Source: SZUA-320 sp963707875
Lineage (GTDB): Bacteria; Gemmatimonadota; Gemmatimonadetes; Gemmatimonadales; GWC2-71-9
DNA length: 64,000 nucleotides
Assembly (NCBI GenBank): GCA_963707875.1
Contig: CAVPRU010000001.1
Span: forward strand, 992,001-1,056,000
Reading direction: 5' to 3'
Below, one piece after another: positions 18,706-29,095 of this stretch. The notes beneath the pieces are model-generated. The model was not told the DNA's origin. It made no database searches and saw only the letters and a program-made list of their open reading frames with translations. The stretch's first letter is position 1, and each line of letters opens with the position of its first letter. The position numbers were made by a program, and so were the translations under genes.

Positions 18706-19236
18706 ATGGCCCATCCACTGTCGGTCACTGAGGCAACCGAACGGGACCTTGCCCAGCGGTTCTGGGAACGGCTCCGGGTGTTCGGGATGCGCCGGCTGGG
18801 CGATCCTGCCCTGGCCGAGGACCTTGCCCAGGAGGTGCTGCGCCGGGTGACCGAGGCGTTGCGCAACGGTCGCGTTGAAAACCTCGACGCGCTGGCCGGC
18901 TTCGTCTTCCAGACGGCCACGTATATCTGCCTGCATCACTATCGCTCAAGGGGACGCGAGGAACGGGCCCTCGCGCTGATGACTGGGATGGACCCCGGAG
19001 GCGCCAGTCCAGGACCCCTCGACGCCCTGGTGAGCGAGGAAGCCCGGACCGGGGTGCGTCAGGCGCTCGCGAAACTCAACGCCGACGACCGGGATCTGCT
19101 CCGGCGCCTTTACTTCGACGAAGAGGACGCGGCTGTGACGGCTCGCCGGCTCCAACTGACCCCCGGCGCACTGAGGGTCCGGAAACACCGGGCTCTGGCA
19201 CGGCTCGCGGGGCTGCTGGGTGAGTGGCGATTGTGA
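18706..19236 (+). CDS. ECF-type sigma factor
   Basis: The 176-residue product has region 2 (FGMRRLGDPALAEDLAQEVL, then LAGFVFQTATYICLHHYRSR) and region 4 (LNADDRDLLRRLYFDEEDAA, then LTPGALRVRKHRALARL). ATG 18706 is chosen because the family similarity begins there. The frame is open back to ATG 18520, which has a weak AGGAAA upstream and remains possible; the 18450-18705 stretch otherwise shows only the divergent promoter region. GTG of the anti-sigma gene overlaps its stop, indicating translational coupling. The sigma, anti-sigma, CHAT order suggests it controls the CHAT protease and downstream exported proteins. Confidence 0.85.
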   Translation: MAHPLSVTEATERDLAQRFWERLRVFGMRRLGDPALAEDLAQEVLRRVTEALRNGRVENLDALAGFVFQTATYICLHHYRSRGREERALALMTGMDPGGASPGPLDALVSEEARTGVRQALAKLNADDRDLLRRLYFDEEDAAVTARRLQLTPGALRVRKHRALARLAGLLGEWRL

Positions 19237-19874
19237 AACGGGACGACGTGTCCGGGAACTCTACTGCGATGCCTGAGCCACCGATGACCTGCGAGCTGGT
19301 GGACCAGACCGAACTGGAACGCCGCTACCTGGAGGGCCGACTCTCCGACACCGAGGCGAACGCCTTCGAGGAACACTACCTCGGGTGCGACCGGTGCTGG
19401 GCACTCGTCAAGAGCGGTACCGGAGTCCGTGCCGCGCTGCACGCCGGCGGGGCCATCCAGGCCGGCCGGCCGCGCAGGTGGTGGACCCCCCTGGCCATCG
19501 CGGCAGGGCTCGGCCTTGTCACCCTCGGAACCTGGCGCGCGGTGACACCACGCAACGCCGCCCTGCCCGACGCGATCCGGGGACTCGGGGACAGCCTCGC
19601 CGTCCAGGGCGGATTCTCGGCCGGTGCCTGGCACGCGGTATGGCCAGCCGACTCCATGATCGCGGGGTATCGAGTGCGCCTCTTTGCGGCGGACGGGCGC
19701 CTGTTGTTCACCCGGGAGGTGACAGACACGAGCGTTGACATCTCCGCCACCTCGCTCTCGACCGCCGACCGGCGGGCACCAGTGTATCTCGACGTGGAGG
19801 GCTTCGATCTGATGCGCCGCCCGGTGAGGCGCTCCCCTCTGGTCCCGCTGAACCCACCCGGCGACCTCCCCTGA
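19233..19874 (+). CDS. Zinc-finger-type anti-sigma factor
   Basis: The 213-residue product starts at GTG 19233, overlapping the sigma stop (GTGA). Residues 20-50 resemble the zf-HC2 anti-sigma domain (LERRYLEGRLSDTEANAFEE followed by HYLGCDRCW, an HxxxCxxC zinc motif). A single membrane helix (WWTPLAIAAGLGLVTLGTW) lies near residue 80. The extracytoplasmic part ends in a small beta domain (YRVRLFAADGRLLFTREV). It should hold the ECF sigma factor at the membrane until a signal arrives. Confidence 0.8.
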   Translation: MKRDDVSGNSTAMPEPPMTCELVDQTELERRYLEGRLSDTEANAFEEHYLGCDRCWALVKSGTGVRAALHAGGAIQAGRPRRWWTPLAIAAGLGLVTLGTWRAVTPRNAALPDAIRGLGDSLAVQGGFSAGAWHAVWPADSMIAGYRVRLFAADGRLLFTREVTDTSVDISATSLSTADRRAPVYLDVEGFDLMRRPVRRSPLVPLNPPGDLP

Positions 19875-19878
19875 TCTG

Positions 19879-22641
19879 ATGCGCCGCGCCCTGGTCGCTC
19901 TGTTGTGTGTCACGACCACTCTTGGGTGCAGCCGCGCCGACGGTGGCGCAACTGATGGTGACGGGGATTCCCGCTCCCCGTTCTTCGCCGCTGACAGCCT
20001 CCGGGACGAACGGCGGTTTCTCCAGGCCCATCCCGAATACCGGCGGCTGCGGGATTCCTTTGCCCTGGCGCAGGACTCCGCCGGGTGGTGGCGAGCCCAG
20101 CTCTGGTGGGCCCAGACCCTGATGCGCCTGGCCCGCACCGACAGCAGCGAAGTGGCAATCCGCGATGCCTTTCTCCTGGCCGGCCCGGACTCTACGCGGC
20201 AGGCGTGGACCTACCTGATGCGGTGCGGGCTGTGGTCGCGGCTCGGGCGCTCCGAGCAGGCCATCGAGGACTGCGAACTGGCCCAAGGCCTGGCCGAGCG
20301 GCTGAACGCGGGCGAACTCAGAGCGCGGATCCACACCCAGCTTGGCACCATTTACTCCCGGCGGGGACTTTTCCGGCGCTCGGTACAGGAAACCGAGCGG
20401 GCGCTTGAGTTGGAGCGTCGCCACGGTCGGTCGCCCCATCAACTGGCGGGAGTGCTCAACAGCATGGGAGTGGAGTACGCGGCGGTCGGGCGCCTGACCG
20501 AGGCGGCCGCGGCATACGAGGAAGGCCTGGCCATCACCCGCCAGGTCTCCGACACCTCCACCGGCGGCTACCTGATCAGCAACCTGGCGGCGCTCCGCTC
20601 CTACACCGGCCGACTCGACCAGGCTATCGACCTGATGACCCAGTCCCTCGCCTCCGCCCGCGCGCTGGGTGATTCGGCATCGATGGTGTATGCCCACAAC
20701 TCGCTGGCGGAGTATTTCCTCAAGGCGAACAACCTGACTGCGGCCCGCGAGCAGGTCGAGCGATCGCTGCCGCTGAGCGGCCCGGCCCCCGCCATCTACC
20801 GGGTCATCGCGCTGATCGACCTGGGACTGATTGCCATGGCCGAGGGGAGGCCCGACTCCGCGGCGGCGAGCTTTGAGCGGGCGCTCCCGTCCGCCGTGAG
20901 CGGAGGCTTCACGTTCGAACGGTTCCGGATTCTCGCGGCGCAGGTCCGGCTGGCCATCGGACGGAGGGACCCGGTCGCGGCGCGGCGGCTGGTGAGGGTG
21001 GCGAAAACCGTGGCCGACTCGCTTGGTTCACCGGACGCGGAGCTCGAGGTGCTGGCCCTGTTGGGAAGTGTGGCCGAACTGGAGGGTCGGCCGGATGCCT
21101 CGCGGTTCTTCCTGGAGGGCATTGATCTTCTGGAATCGTGGCGCGGCCGCCTCTCGATGGGTGATCTCAGGCTCGGCATCGCCGAGCCCAAGTGGCACGT
21201 GTACGAGGGGGCGATCCGTACCCTCCTCGCCCACGGCCAGAGCCCCGCGGCCTTCGCGGTCGCCGAGCGCGCGCGGGCCCGAATGCTGCTCGAGGTGATC
21301 GCCGAGCGGGACGTCGCACGCGAGGGTTCCCTGACGGTCGCACTCAAACAGCGGCTCCGGGAGCGGTTCGAGGAGGCGGCGGCGGGCGGGGACTCGTCCC
21401 AGATCCGCATCGTCGAGGCCGAGCTGCAGACGCTCCGGGACTCCCTTGAAGTGCTGGAATCAGCCGCCCAAGGTGATGGTCGGCGCGCCTCGATGCGGCA
21501 TCCGTCCCCTGCCCCACTGGCCGAGATCCGGACCCGGTTGCTGGGACGCGACGGAACGGCCCTCTTCTCGGTGTTCTGGGGAGATAGCGGGGTGTACGCC
21601 TGGTGGGTCACCGGCAATGACATCCGAGGCCAACGGCTGGGCCAGGTGGACTCCCTCGAGGCGGTGGTCGAGTTTCTCCGTCGGGCCATCGAACGGCCTG
21701 GTGATGCGGCGTGGCGACCGGCGGCGGCCCGCGTCTACCAGTTGATCCTGGCACCGCTGGCCCCCGCGGGTGCCTCCACCGTGCTCGCCATCATGGACGG
21801 GCCACTCGCCCGGCTTCCCCTGGAGGTCCTGCTTCCGTCGGCCGACGCGGCCCCCTTGGGCACGACCCACCGCCTCATCTACGGGCCGTCCGCCTCGGTG
21901 CTCACCGCCCTGGCCCGGAGCAGGCCGCCGGACCGGTGGGAGCGGACCATGCTGGCCGTCGGCAATCCCCGGGGGTCGCCGGCCCCGCCGGAAGCTGGTC
22001 CTCCGACGCGACAACCCGAACGGGGACGGGAGATCGACCTCCCATACGCCGAGGAAGAGGCAAGTGCCCTTCGCGACCTGTATCGTGGCACCGGGGCTGA
22101 CCTGCTGGTCGGCCGAGGGGTGACGATGGGTCGGTGGCTGGCGCTCGAACCGGGGCGCTACCGCTACCTGCACTTTGCGACGCACGCGCGGGTCAACGAC
22201 CGCGAACCGGACCAGAGCCACCTGGTCCTGGCCGATGGCGTATTGGACCCTCCGGCGATCCGGCGCCTCGAGCTCACGGCCGAACTGGTGACGCTGTCGG
22301 CCTGCGAGACCGCGCTGGGACGCCAGGTGCGGGGCGAGGGGGTGGTCGGCCTGTCCCACGCGTTTCTGGCCGCGGGGGCCCGGAGCACCCTGGTCACGCT
22401 CTGGCCGGTGACGGATCGGTCAACGCTCCGCTTCATGACCGACCTCTACCGCGAGCTGCACGGCGGCCGGTCCCCGGCCGAGGCCCTTCAGTCGGTGCGC
22501 AAGAGGTGGATCGGGTCGGAAGGGGCCACCGGCCACCCGGCCTTCTGGGCGCCGTTCATCCTCCTCGGGGACCCGAAGCCTCCCCTCGTTGTAACGCCAG
22601 CCGCCGATCGGCGACCTACTGGACAATCGTCTCTTACTTGA
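19879..22641 (+). CDS. TPR-CHAT protease lipoprotein
   Basis: The 920-residue product starts with a lipoprotein signal (LVALLCVTTTLGC). Residues 100-420 are TPR repeats (LNSMGVEYAAVGRLTEAAAA, YEEGL and similar). The C-terminal 300 residues are a CHAT caspase-like domain: YLHFATHARVN with catalytic His 769 and VTLSACETALG with catalytic Cys 809, followed by VGLSHAFLAAGARSTLVTLW and a C-terminal HPAFWAPFILLGDP. CHAT proteases cleave partner proteins after a signal sensed by the TPRs. Its place after an ECF sigma/anti-sigma pair suggests envelope signalling. The periplasmic location is inferred from the lipobox. Confidence 0.85.
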   Translation: MRRALVALLCVTTTLGCSRADGGATDGDGDSRSPFFAADSLRDERRFLQAHPEYRRLRDSFALAQDSAGWWRAQLWWAQTLMRLARTDSSEVAIRDAFLLAGPDSTRQAWTYLMRCGLWSRLGRSEQAIEDCELAQGLAERLNAGELRARIHTQLGTIYSRRGLFRRSVQETERALELERRHGRSPHQLAGVLNSMGVEYAAVGRLTEAAAAYEEGLAITRQVSDTSTGGYLISNLAALRSYTGRLDQAIDLMTQSLASARALGDSASMVYAHNSLAEYFLKANNLTAAREQVERSLPLSGPAPAIYRVIALIDLGLIAMAEGRPDSAAASFERALPSAVSGGFTFERFRILAAQVRLAIGRRDPVAARRLVRVAKTVADSLGSPDAELEVLALLGSVAELEGRPDASRFFLEGIDLLESWRGRLSMGDLRLGIAEPKWHVYEGAIRTLLAHGQSPAAFAVAERARARMLLEVIAERDVAREGSLTVALKQRLRERFEEAAAGGDSSQIRIVEAELQTLRDSLEVLESAAQGDGRRASMRHPSPAPLAEIRTRLLGRDGTALFSVFWGDSGVYAWWVTGNDIRGQRLGQVDSLEAVVEFLRRAIERPGDAAWRPAAARVYQLILAPLAPAGASTVLAIMDGPLARLPLEVLLPSADAAPLGTTHRLIYGPSASVLTALARSRPPDRWERTMLAVGNPRGSPAPPEAGPPTRQPERGREIDLPYAEEEASALRDLYRGTGADLLVGRGVTMGRWLALEPGRYRYLHFATHARVNDREPDQSHLVLADGVLDPPAIRRLELTAELVTLSACETALGRQVRGEGVVGLSHAFLAAGARSTLVTLWPVTDRSTLRFMTDLYRELHGGRSPAEALQSVRKRWIGSEGATGHPAFWAPFILLGDPKPPLVVTPAADRRPTGQSSLT

Positions 22642-22651
22642 GGCCACTCGC

Positions 22652-24254
22652 ATGCCGATCTCCCCCCGTACCGTCGTCGCGAGCATGCGTCCTTGGCGAG
22701 TCGCGCTTGGTCTGCTCGTCGCCGCCCCGCTGACCGCGCAGCAACCGGCTTGTGCCCAGCCCGCGTTCAAGGGCGTCTGGGAGCCGGTCAGCTTCAGCGA
22801 GGACATCCGACTCCGCCAGGTCCACTTCGTCACCGCCGACAGAGGCTGGGCTGCGGGCGCGAACGGCACCGTCGTCCATACCAAGGACGGCGGCACCGCC
22901 TGGACCGCGCAGGTTGGTGGTGATCCGCAGTCGGCCGAGCGGGAGACGTCACCCATCTGCACTTCCTCGACGAACAGCACGGCTGGGCGATCAAGGACGG
23001 TCGGGTCCTCCGGACGGTTGACGGCGAATCCTGGAGGAGCAGTCGGCGCCGGCCCCCTCGCAGACATGGGGGCGCTCACCATGACTTCCCCGACGGACGG
23101 CGTCGCGACTGGCTGGGTTGGAATGGGCACGGTCCCGACCACCCTCTTCGACGACCCGCGACGGCGGCAAGACCTGGAAACCAGGGCCCCTGTGCCAGAT
23201 CAAGGCGATGGTCGGGGGACTGAACCGCTCGTTCTACTGCACGGTCATCCGGATTCAGTTCGTTACGGCGTCGGTTGGATACCTGGTCGCGAGGCACCAG
23301 TGCGACGGCACCGGGTGTTCGCCACCGCCCATACTCGGGAAAACCGAAGATGGGGGCGACAGCTGGAACTTCTTCGTCGGTCCTGGCGACGCCGACGTGG
23401 TGGGTGCGACCGACCTGTTCTTCACCGATGAGGATACCGGCATCGTTCGCACCACCGACGGGAAGCTGTCGCGCACCACCGACGGCGGGCTCACCTGGAA
23501 GGGGCTCCTCGCCAGCGTCGCAGGCTTTAGCCGGTTGATCTTTGCCGACCCGGAGGTTGGCTGGGCGCTCGAGTTTCACGAGAAGATGAGCTTTACCATC
23601 GACGGGGGAAACCGCTGGAACTCCCGCTCATTTTCCTTTCCCGCGACACCGGAGGCGTGGAGCTTCCCCCGCCGCGACCGCGCCTATGTCGTAGGCGCAC
23701 ACGGAATGGTGTTCCGCTACAGCGTGGTGCCCGCCGCTCGGCGAGTAGCTGCCGGGTCGATCGCAGCTCCCGTCATGCCGTCGTTCGGGTCCCCGTTGGA
23801 AACCCAGGTACCAGAGCTTGATGGTATTGTGCAGGACCTCACCGAAGTCGTGGATCAGCTCCCCGATTCCGCGGGCCCCGCGGCTCCGGAAGGGGCGACA
23901 CCCGCGGTCGATCCACCCAGCGCTGACAGCTTCGCGCAGGACACCTTCGCGCCCTCCCCCTTCATCACCTCCTGCTGCGGCAAGCCGCTCAATCGGCTCG
24001 ACGCGATCCTCGGCGCGGTGTTGCAGAGCCTGCCCCAGTTCGTAGCCAAGTTCAAGAACACCAACCTGCTGGTGGCGGGCCTCCGAATGCTCTCCACCAT
24101 GCTGTCGCAGTCGGGCGACGTCCGGAGCGCGATCCGGGAGTTCCGGAGCGCCACCGACAAGGAGGGCGCCCAGGCGGCGCTGGCCCGGCTGGGCAGCGCA
24201 GCGAGCTCGCTCAGGCAATCGACCCAGGCGGCATTCCAGAAAGAGGGGACCTGA
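22652..24254 (+). pseudogene. Asp-box/YCF48-like propeller protein, frame-broken first copy
   Basis: This is a paralogue of the next gene, with the same signal region and C-terminal helical domain. Relative to that copy the frame changes three times in about 230 bases: near 22940 (frame 2 to 1, VTHLHFLDEQHGWAI), near 23035 (back to frame 2, MGALTMTSPTDGVATG) and near 23150 (to frame 3, TRDGGKTWKPG). After that the frame is open to the stop with well-conserved Asp-boxes. Three breaks so close together favour a pseudogene, but the strong conservation of all other segments also allows local sequence errors. The ATG lies ten bases after the CHAT gene stop. Confidence 0.7.
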
Positions 24255-25864
24255 TGATCAGAAGAGCCTCATTTCCTCGGGTCGAGGTCCGCGCCCTCGC
24301 CTTGCTTTCCGTGCTCACCGCCGCCCCGCTGACCGCCCAGCAACCGGCTCGTACCGAGCCCGCGTTCAAGGGCGTCTGGGAGCCGGTGAGCTTCAGCGAA
24401 GACCTCGAATTGCGCGAGATCTTCTTCGTTACCATCGACAAGGGCTGGGTGGCGGGATCCAAGGGGACGATCATCCACACCAAGGATGCCGGCGCCACCT
24501 GGACCGCCCAGATGGGCGGCGATCCACAATCCGCCGACGAGCCGGTCAGGCTCCTCCGTTTCCTCGATGAGACCCACGGCTGGGCGGTGATCGGGGGAAC
24601 CGGCAGCAGCTCCACCCGGATCCTCCGGACCGAGGACGGCGAGTCGTGGGAGGACCTCGGCGCGGCCCCCCAGTACATCCATGCCCTGGCCATGAGCTCC
24701 CCGACCGAGGGCGTCGCGGCGGGATTCCTCGGGATGGGCAGTGTGCCGTCGACCCTTCTCAAGACCCGAGACGGCGGCAGAACCTGGAAGCCGGTCGCCG
24801 AATGCTCCGTCAAGGCCACCGTTGGCGGACTCAGTCGCGAGATCGGCTGCAACGTCGGCCGGATTCAGTTCGTCACTCCGTCGGTCGGGTACCTGGTTGC
24901 GAAGACAAAGTGCGTCGGTCCATGCGAATACCCGCCGATTCTGGCAAAGACCGAGGACGGCGGCGATAGCTGGCACTTCTTTGTCGGTCCCGGCGATCCT
25001 GAGGTGGTCGGCGCCACCGACCTGTTCTTCACCGACGAGAACACCGGGATCGTGCGCACCACCGACGGAAAGCTGTCCCGGACCACCGACGGCGGGCAGA
25101 CCTGGAAGGGGCTCCTCGCCAGCGTCGGGAACTATGGCAGCCTGATCTTTGCCGACCCCGAGGTCGGCTGGGCGCTGGAGTATCACGAGAAGATGAGCTT
25201 TACCGTGGACGGGGGAAACCGGTGGAACTCGCGTGCGTTTCGATTCCCCGCCACGCCACGGGCCTGGAGCTTCCCGCGGCGGGACCGGGCCTACCTGGTG
25301 GGCGATCACGGGATGGTATTCCGCTACAGCGTGGTGCCGACCACCCAGGCAGTCCCGCCCGCCTCGGTCCTCGGACCCGCCATGCCCGCCTTCGCCTCGC
25401 CACTCGAGAGCCAGGTGACCGAATTCGGTGGGTTCGTCCAGGACCTCACCACCATGGTGGATCAGCTCCCCGATTCGACGGGGACCCCGACCCCGGAAGG
25501 GGCGGCCCCCGGCGGCGATCCGCCCGGCGCCGACAGCTTTGCGCAGGACACCTTCGCGCCTTCCCCCTTCATCACGTCCTGCTGCGGCAAGCCGCTCAAC
25601 CGGCTCGATGCGATCCTCGGCGCGGTGCTCAAGAGTCTGCCCCAATTCGTGTCCCGGTTCAAGAACACCAACCTGCTGGTGGCAGGCCTCCGAATGCTCT
25701 CCACCATGCCGTCTCAGTTGGGCGATGTCCGGAGCGCCATCCGGGAGTTCCGGAGCGCCACCGACAAGGAGGGTGCCCAGGCGGCGCTGGCCCGACTCGG
25801 CAGCGCGGCGGGGTCACTGCAGCAATCGACCCAGGCGGCATTCCAGAAAGAGGGCACCCCATGA
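24254..25864 (+). CDS. Asp-box/YCF48-like propeller exported protein
   Basis: The 536-residue product overlaps the preceding stop by one base (TGATG). A signal peptide (LALLSVLTAAPLTAQQ) is followed by repeated Asp-box blades: TKDAGATWTAQ, TRDGGRTWKPV, TEDGGDSWHFF, TTDGGQTWKGLL and TVDGGNRWNSR. This is a BNR/YCF48-type seven-bladed propeller. Residues 370-535 are a separate conserved domain with an acidic/proline linker, ITSCCGKPLNRLDAILGAVL and a helical tail rich in Ala and Arg. It may bind a ligand or peptide outside the cytoplasm; function unknown. The next gene starts inside its stop codon (ATGA). Confidence 0.8.
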   Translation: MIRRASFPRVEVRALALLSVLTAAPLTAQQPARTEPAFKGVWEPVSFSEDLELREIFFVTIDKGWVAGSKGTIIHTKDAGATWTAQMGGDPQSADEPVRLLRFLDETHGWAVIGGTGSSSTRILRTEDGESWEDLGAAPQYIHALAMSSPTEGVAAGFLGMGSVPSTLLKTRDGGRTWKPVAECSVKATVGGLSREIGCNVGRIQFVTPSVGYLVAKTKCVGPCEYPPILAKTEDGGDSWHFFVGPGDPEVVGATDLFFTDENTGIVRTTDGKLSRTTDGGQTWKGLLASVGNYGSLIFADPEVGWALEYHEKMSFTVDGGNRWNSRAFRFPATPRAWSFPRRDRAYLVGDHGMVFRYSVVPTTQAVPPASVLGPAMPAFASPLESQVTEFGGFVQDLTTMVDQLPDSTGTPTPEGAAPGGDPPGADSFAQDTFAPSPFITSCCGKPLNRLDAILGAVLKSLPQFVSRFKNTNLLVAGLRMLSTMPSQLGDVRSAIREFRSATDKEGAQAALARLGSAAGSLQQSTQAAFQKEGTP

Positions 25865-28029
25865 GAAACACCATCCTGCTGGCGGCAATCATCGGACTCG
25901 TCGCGGCACCCACGTCCGGCCAGGCGCAGGCCGCTCCCTGTTGCGGCATCATCGCGATTGACGCCGCAAAGGGGATCGTGACCGCCAAGGTGACGGCCAA
26001 TGGCAACACCTTCGAATTCAGGGTCGCCGACCAGCGGGTGCTGAGATCACTCCGCGTCGGCCAGGGGGTGTATGCCAATTTCACCGCCCGCCAGGTGTCG
26101 CTCGATGGCACTCGGTCCTGCTGTGCCATTACCAGCGGACCCACCGCCGCGGCTCCGGCCCCGGCTCCTCCGGCCCGGACGCCCGCTCCGGTGGCACCCC
26201 CACCGCCCGCACCTGCGGTGGTTCCGGTGGCACCACCCGCTCGCCAGCCTGCGGCTCCTGCCGGGCCGGCCGCCCGGCTCGGCAATACCGCGGTGATCAC
26301 CGCCGCGATGATCAATACCCCGCCCGCGGTTACGATCGGGGCGCCCACGACCCGCACCACGACCCCGATCCGAAGGACCAGTCGATTGGACGTCATCAGC
26401 GTTCCGATCCAGAAAGCCGGCCGAGGCAGCACCGCCACGATCGTCCACCTGCGCGGGCTCAAGGCCGTTGAGGAAGCCCCGGGACTCCCGGATGGCGCCA
26501 GGCGGCTGCTCCAGATGCTGGTGCGGAGGGTCCCCCTGGACCAGTCCGACCACTACATCGTCGACGTCGAAATGGCCCGGGAATGGATTGCCGCCCACGG
26601 CGTTCCCGACAACGTCAAGCCGACGGAGCCCAAGGAGAAGAAGTGCGGCAACTGGTATGATTCCTGGGACTGCGCCAACCAGGCGGCCAACGACGAGTGG
26701 AAGCGGACCTTTGACCACGCCACGAACGAGTGGGAGAACGCCACGAAAACGCTCTCCGGTGCCTGGGAGACCTCCTTGGAATGCTTCACCGAGCGCACCA
26801 TATCCACAGGCGACATCCCGGTGAAGTTTTCCATCACCCCCTCGATGACCGTGAATCTGTCCCAGAGCGGATCCAAGGGATCGGCCCAGGGAACGGTCTC
26901 CGGGAGTACCACCCTCGGCATCCCGATGCAGTCCGACTTCGCCGCCCGGCTCGAGCTGTTCTACATCCCGTGCCTCCCCTTTGCGGTTCGTCCCAAAGCT
27001 CTCTCGGGAGTCGGGGTCCTGACCGTCGGGCAGGAACTCACGACCACCGTTACGGCGACCGGGAGCTTCAACAAGACCTTTACTATTCCGCCGACCGGCG
27101 GCCCGTCGATTCCAATTCAGGTGTTTCCGATCATCATCGCCGGCGTTCCCGTCGCGGTACTGGACGTCAGCGCCTATGTGGAAGGGGAAATCGAAGTCAG
27201 CGCCGAGGGCCGCGCCGAGGGCCGGTTCCAGCTCAAGAATTCCAACCCGACTCACTTCAGCTTCGGCTGCAGTGGGAGGGGTTGTTCCGCTCGCTCCAAC
27301 AGGCAGCCTTCCGCCACCACGACCAGCGAGAGCGCCCAGATCGAGGGAACGGTCAGCGTGAAGCCGGCCATCTATGTCGCCCTGGAGCTCAATCTCAACT
27401 ACGAGGCACTGAGTGCCCGGGCCGGTCCCCAGCCGTACCTCCTCGGCACGGCCTCCGGTTGTGCGGCCGTGGCCGGTTCTCAAACGGCAGGCGGGGCCTC
27501 CACCGTTCAGGAGAATCACGTCCTCAGCGCCGACCTCGACTGGGGACTGGAGCTCCGGGCCGAGGCGCTGGTGATGGGCAAGATCGTCGGCAACTCCTAT
27601 CGGACTCCACTGATGGCCGACAAGCACCTCTGGTTCCGCGACATGGCCCCGGGGGGTTCGAATGCCTTGATGGCAACGGTCGAGAGCGCTGGGCCGGCCG
27701 TGGCAGGGCGGCCGACCAATCACAAGGTCAGGATGCCGACCTGCTACCCGTACCCCAACCGGGTCAAGTACCAGGTGACCTGGACTGGCGGCGCCGTGCC
27801 GGCGCCCGCTCCGGCAGGAGGTGCGGCAAGAAGTCCGGTGTGTTCGTTTGAGGCCACCCAGAGCAAGGGCACCTGCACCTTTGATCCCAAGCAGGAATTC
27901 GTCATCAGCCTGGTTTGGCCGACGCCCGGCAATTGGTCCCTCTCGGTGGCTCCCGTCGGGGATACTCACGACCGGGTATTCACGCCGGCCCCCCCAGTGA
28001 CCCGACTGGATGTGACCGTGGTCCCGTAG
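25861..28029 (+). CDS. Large secreted protein of unknown function
   Basis: The 722-residue product starts at ATG 25861 and is translationally coupled to the propeller gene. A signal peptide (ILLAAIIGLVAAPTSGQA) precedes a small domain with APCCGIIAIDAAKGIVTAKV and SCCAI, then a Pro/Ala linker (about 95-140). A charged Trp-rich helix (NWYDSWDCANQAANDEWKRT) lies near residue 265. A long beta-rich region follows to the end. I do not recognise the family. Co-expression with the CHAT/propeller genes suggests a shared extracytoplasmic assembly. Confidence 0.75.
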   Translation: MRNTILLAAIIGLVAAPTSGQAQAAPCCGIIAIDAAKGIVTAKVTANGNTFEFRVADQRVLRSLRVGQGVYANFTARQVSLDGTRSCCAITSGPTAAAPAPAPPARTPAPVAPPPPAPAVVPVAPPARQPAAPAGPAARLGNTAVITAAMINTPPAVTIGAPTTRTTTPIRRTSRLDVISVPIQKAGRGSTATIVHLRGLKAVEEAPGLPDGARRLLQMLVRRVPLDQSDHYIVDVEMAREWIAAHGVPDNVKPTEPKEKKCGNWYDSWDCANQAANDEWKRTFDHATNEWENATKTLSGAWETSLECFTERTISTGDIPVKFSITPSMTVNLSQSGSKGSAQGTVSGSTTLGIPMQSDFAARLELFYIPCLPFAVRPKALSGVGVLTVGQELTTTVTATGSFNKTFTIPPTGGPSIPIQVFPIIIAGVPVAVLDVSAYVEGEIEVSAEGRAEGRFQLKNSNPTHFSFGCSGRGCSARSNRQPSATTTSESAQIEGTVSVKPAIYVALELNLNYEALSARAGPQPYLLGTASGCAAVAGSQTAGGASTVQENHVLSADLDWGLELRAEALVMGKIVGNSYRTPLMADKHLWFRDMAPGGSNALMATVESAGPAVAGRPTNHKVRMPTCYPYPNRVKYQVTWTGGAVPAPAPAGGAARSPVCSFEATQSKGTCTFDPKQEFVISLVWPTPGNWSLSVAPVGDTHDRVFTPAPPVTRLDVTVVP

Positions 28030-28039
28030 CGGTCAAGCC

Positions 28040-28063
28040 GCCCGATCCCCCGGGGGGCCGGGC
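28040..28063 (+). terminator. GC-rich hairpin after the secreted-protein gene
   Basis: GCCC (28040-28043) and GGGC (28060-28063) flank CCCCC/GGGGGG in the centre, giving a compact GC stem shortly after the stop at 28029. No T-run is present. Confidence 0.3.
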
Positions 28064-28110
28064 CGTCTCGCCGACTGGCCTCCCCCTCGGTGGCAGGCTA
28101 GATACAAGGC

Positions 28111-29081
28111 ATGAGGTGGTACCTGAGTGTCCTCGTCTCGGCGGCTTTTCTCGGGAGCTGCGCATCGGGACCGACCAGCTACCGGGTCGTGATCCCCCCC
28201 AGCGCCGAGGCGCTGTCATTCCTGGGGGATACCCTCTGGACGGTCCCAATCGACCCGCGAGAGGGCCCGGCCGGGTGGCCCGCCTTCAGCAGGCCAGGCA
28301 GCGGGCGGCCGATCGACCGAATAGCATCGAGAGTCAGATCCTGCTGGCCCGGCGGACCGCCGAGATCGGCCGGTTCCGCGACGCGATAGCGATCTACACC
28401 GAGGCCATCGCCGCCAGTCCGACCGACGAGCGCCTGTACCGGCGCCGCGGGGAACTCCTGCTGCGAATCCGGGAACTCCGATTGGCGATTCGAGATCTTC
28501 AGTACGCCACTCGGGAGAGCCTCGCAGCTGCGGAGATTGTGCCCGAGTTCATTCGGCTCGATGGTCAGGACGGATTCGCCGAGACCACCCTGCTCCACGC
28601 GTCTCTCCATCTCCTCGGCATGGCCTTCTACCTCGACGGCCGGTTCCAGGAGGCGAGGAACGTCTGGCTGGAGTCGTTGAAACGCGCGGCGAATTCCGAC
28701 GACGTGGTGCGGTCAGCCCTGTGGCTCTTCTATGCCACCCAGCGGGCCGAACTAACGGCTGATGCCTACGCCATTGTGGCGGCGCTGCCCGACACCATGG
28801 ACATCAACCAATCGTTCGCGGAGTGGAATCTGCTGCGAGCCCATCGCGGCATCCTGACCAGGGAGGAACTGCCGGTCAATCTGCACGGCCCGCTGCGCAC
28901 CGGGGACGATGCGCTCTACGGCTACGGCGTTGGGTTGACCCTGCTGATTCTGGACCGCTGGGAGGAAGCGGCCCTCGTGTTCCGGAAGGTCCTGGCCACC
29001 AGGGACTGGAGCGCCCTGGCCTACTTGGCAGCCGAGGCCGATCTGGCGAGAATCCAGCGAAGCCACCCCCGAAACCCCTGA
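28111..29081 (+). CDS. TPR lipoprotein, first copy, frameshifted
   Basis: Frame 1 encodes a lipoprotein start (YLSVLVSAAFLGSCASG) and SAEALSFLGDTLWTVP. From about 28265 the protein continues in frame 3: RVARLQQARQRAADRP, a TPR unit (LLARRTAEIGRFRDAIAIYT then EAIAASPTDERLYRRRGELL) and RTGDDALYGYGVGLTLLILD to the end. One base is missing in the GGCCCGGCCGGG stretch. The family consists of an N-terminal lipobox, a short linker and about eight helices with a terminal WEEAALVFRKVL repeat. It is the paralogue of the next gene; both probably act as periplasmic scaffolds. Confidence 0.7.
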
Positions 29082-29095
29082 GGAGGAACTGGTCG

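Noticed and set aside
26047..27969. Long minus-strand open frame opposite the secreted-protein gene
   Set aside because: Composition is rich in Gly, Arg, His and Asp as expected from an antisense GC-rich frame, with no start or motif support.
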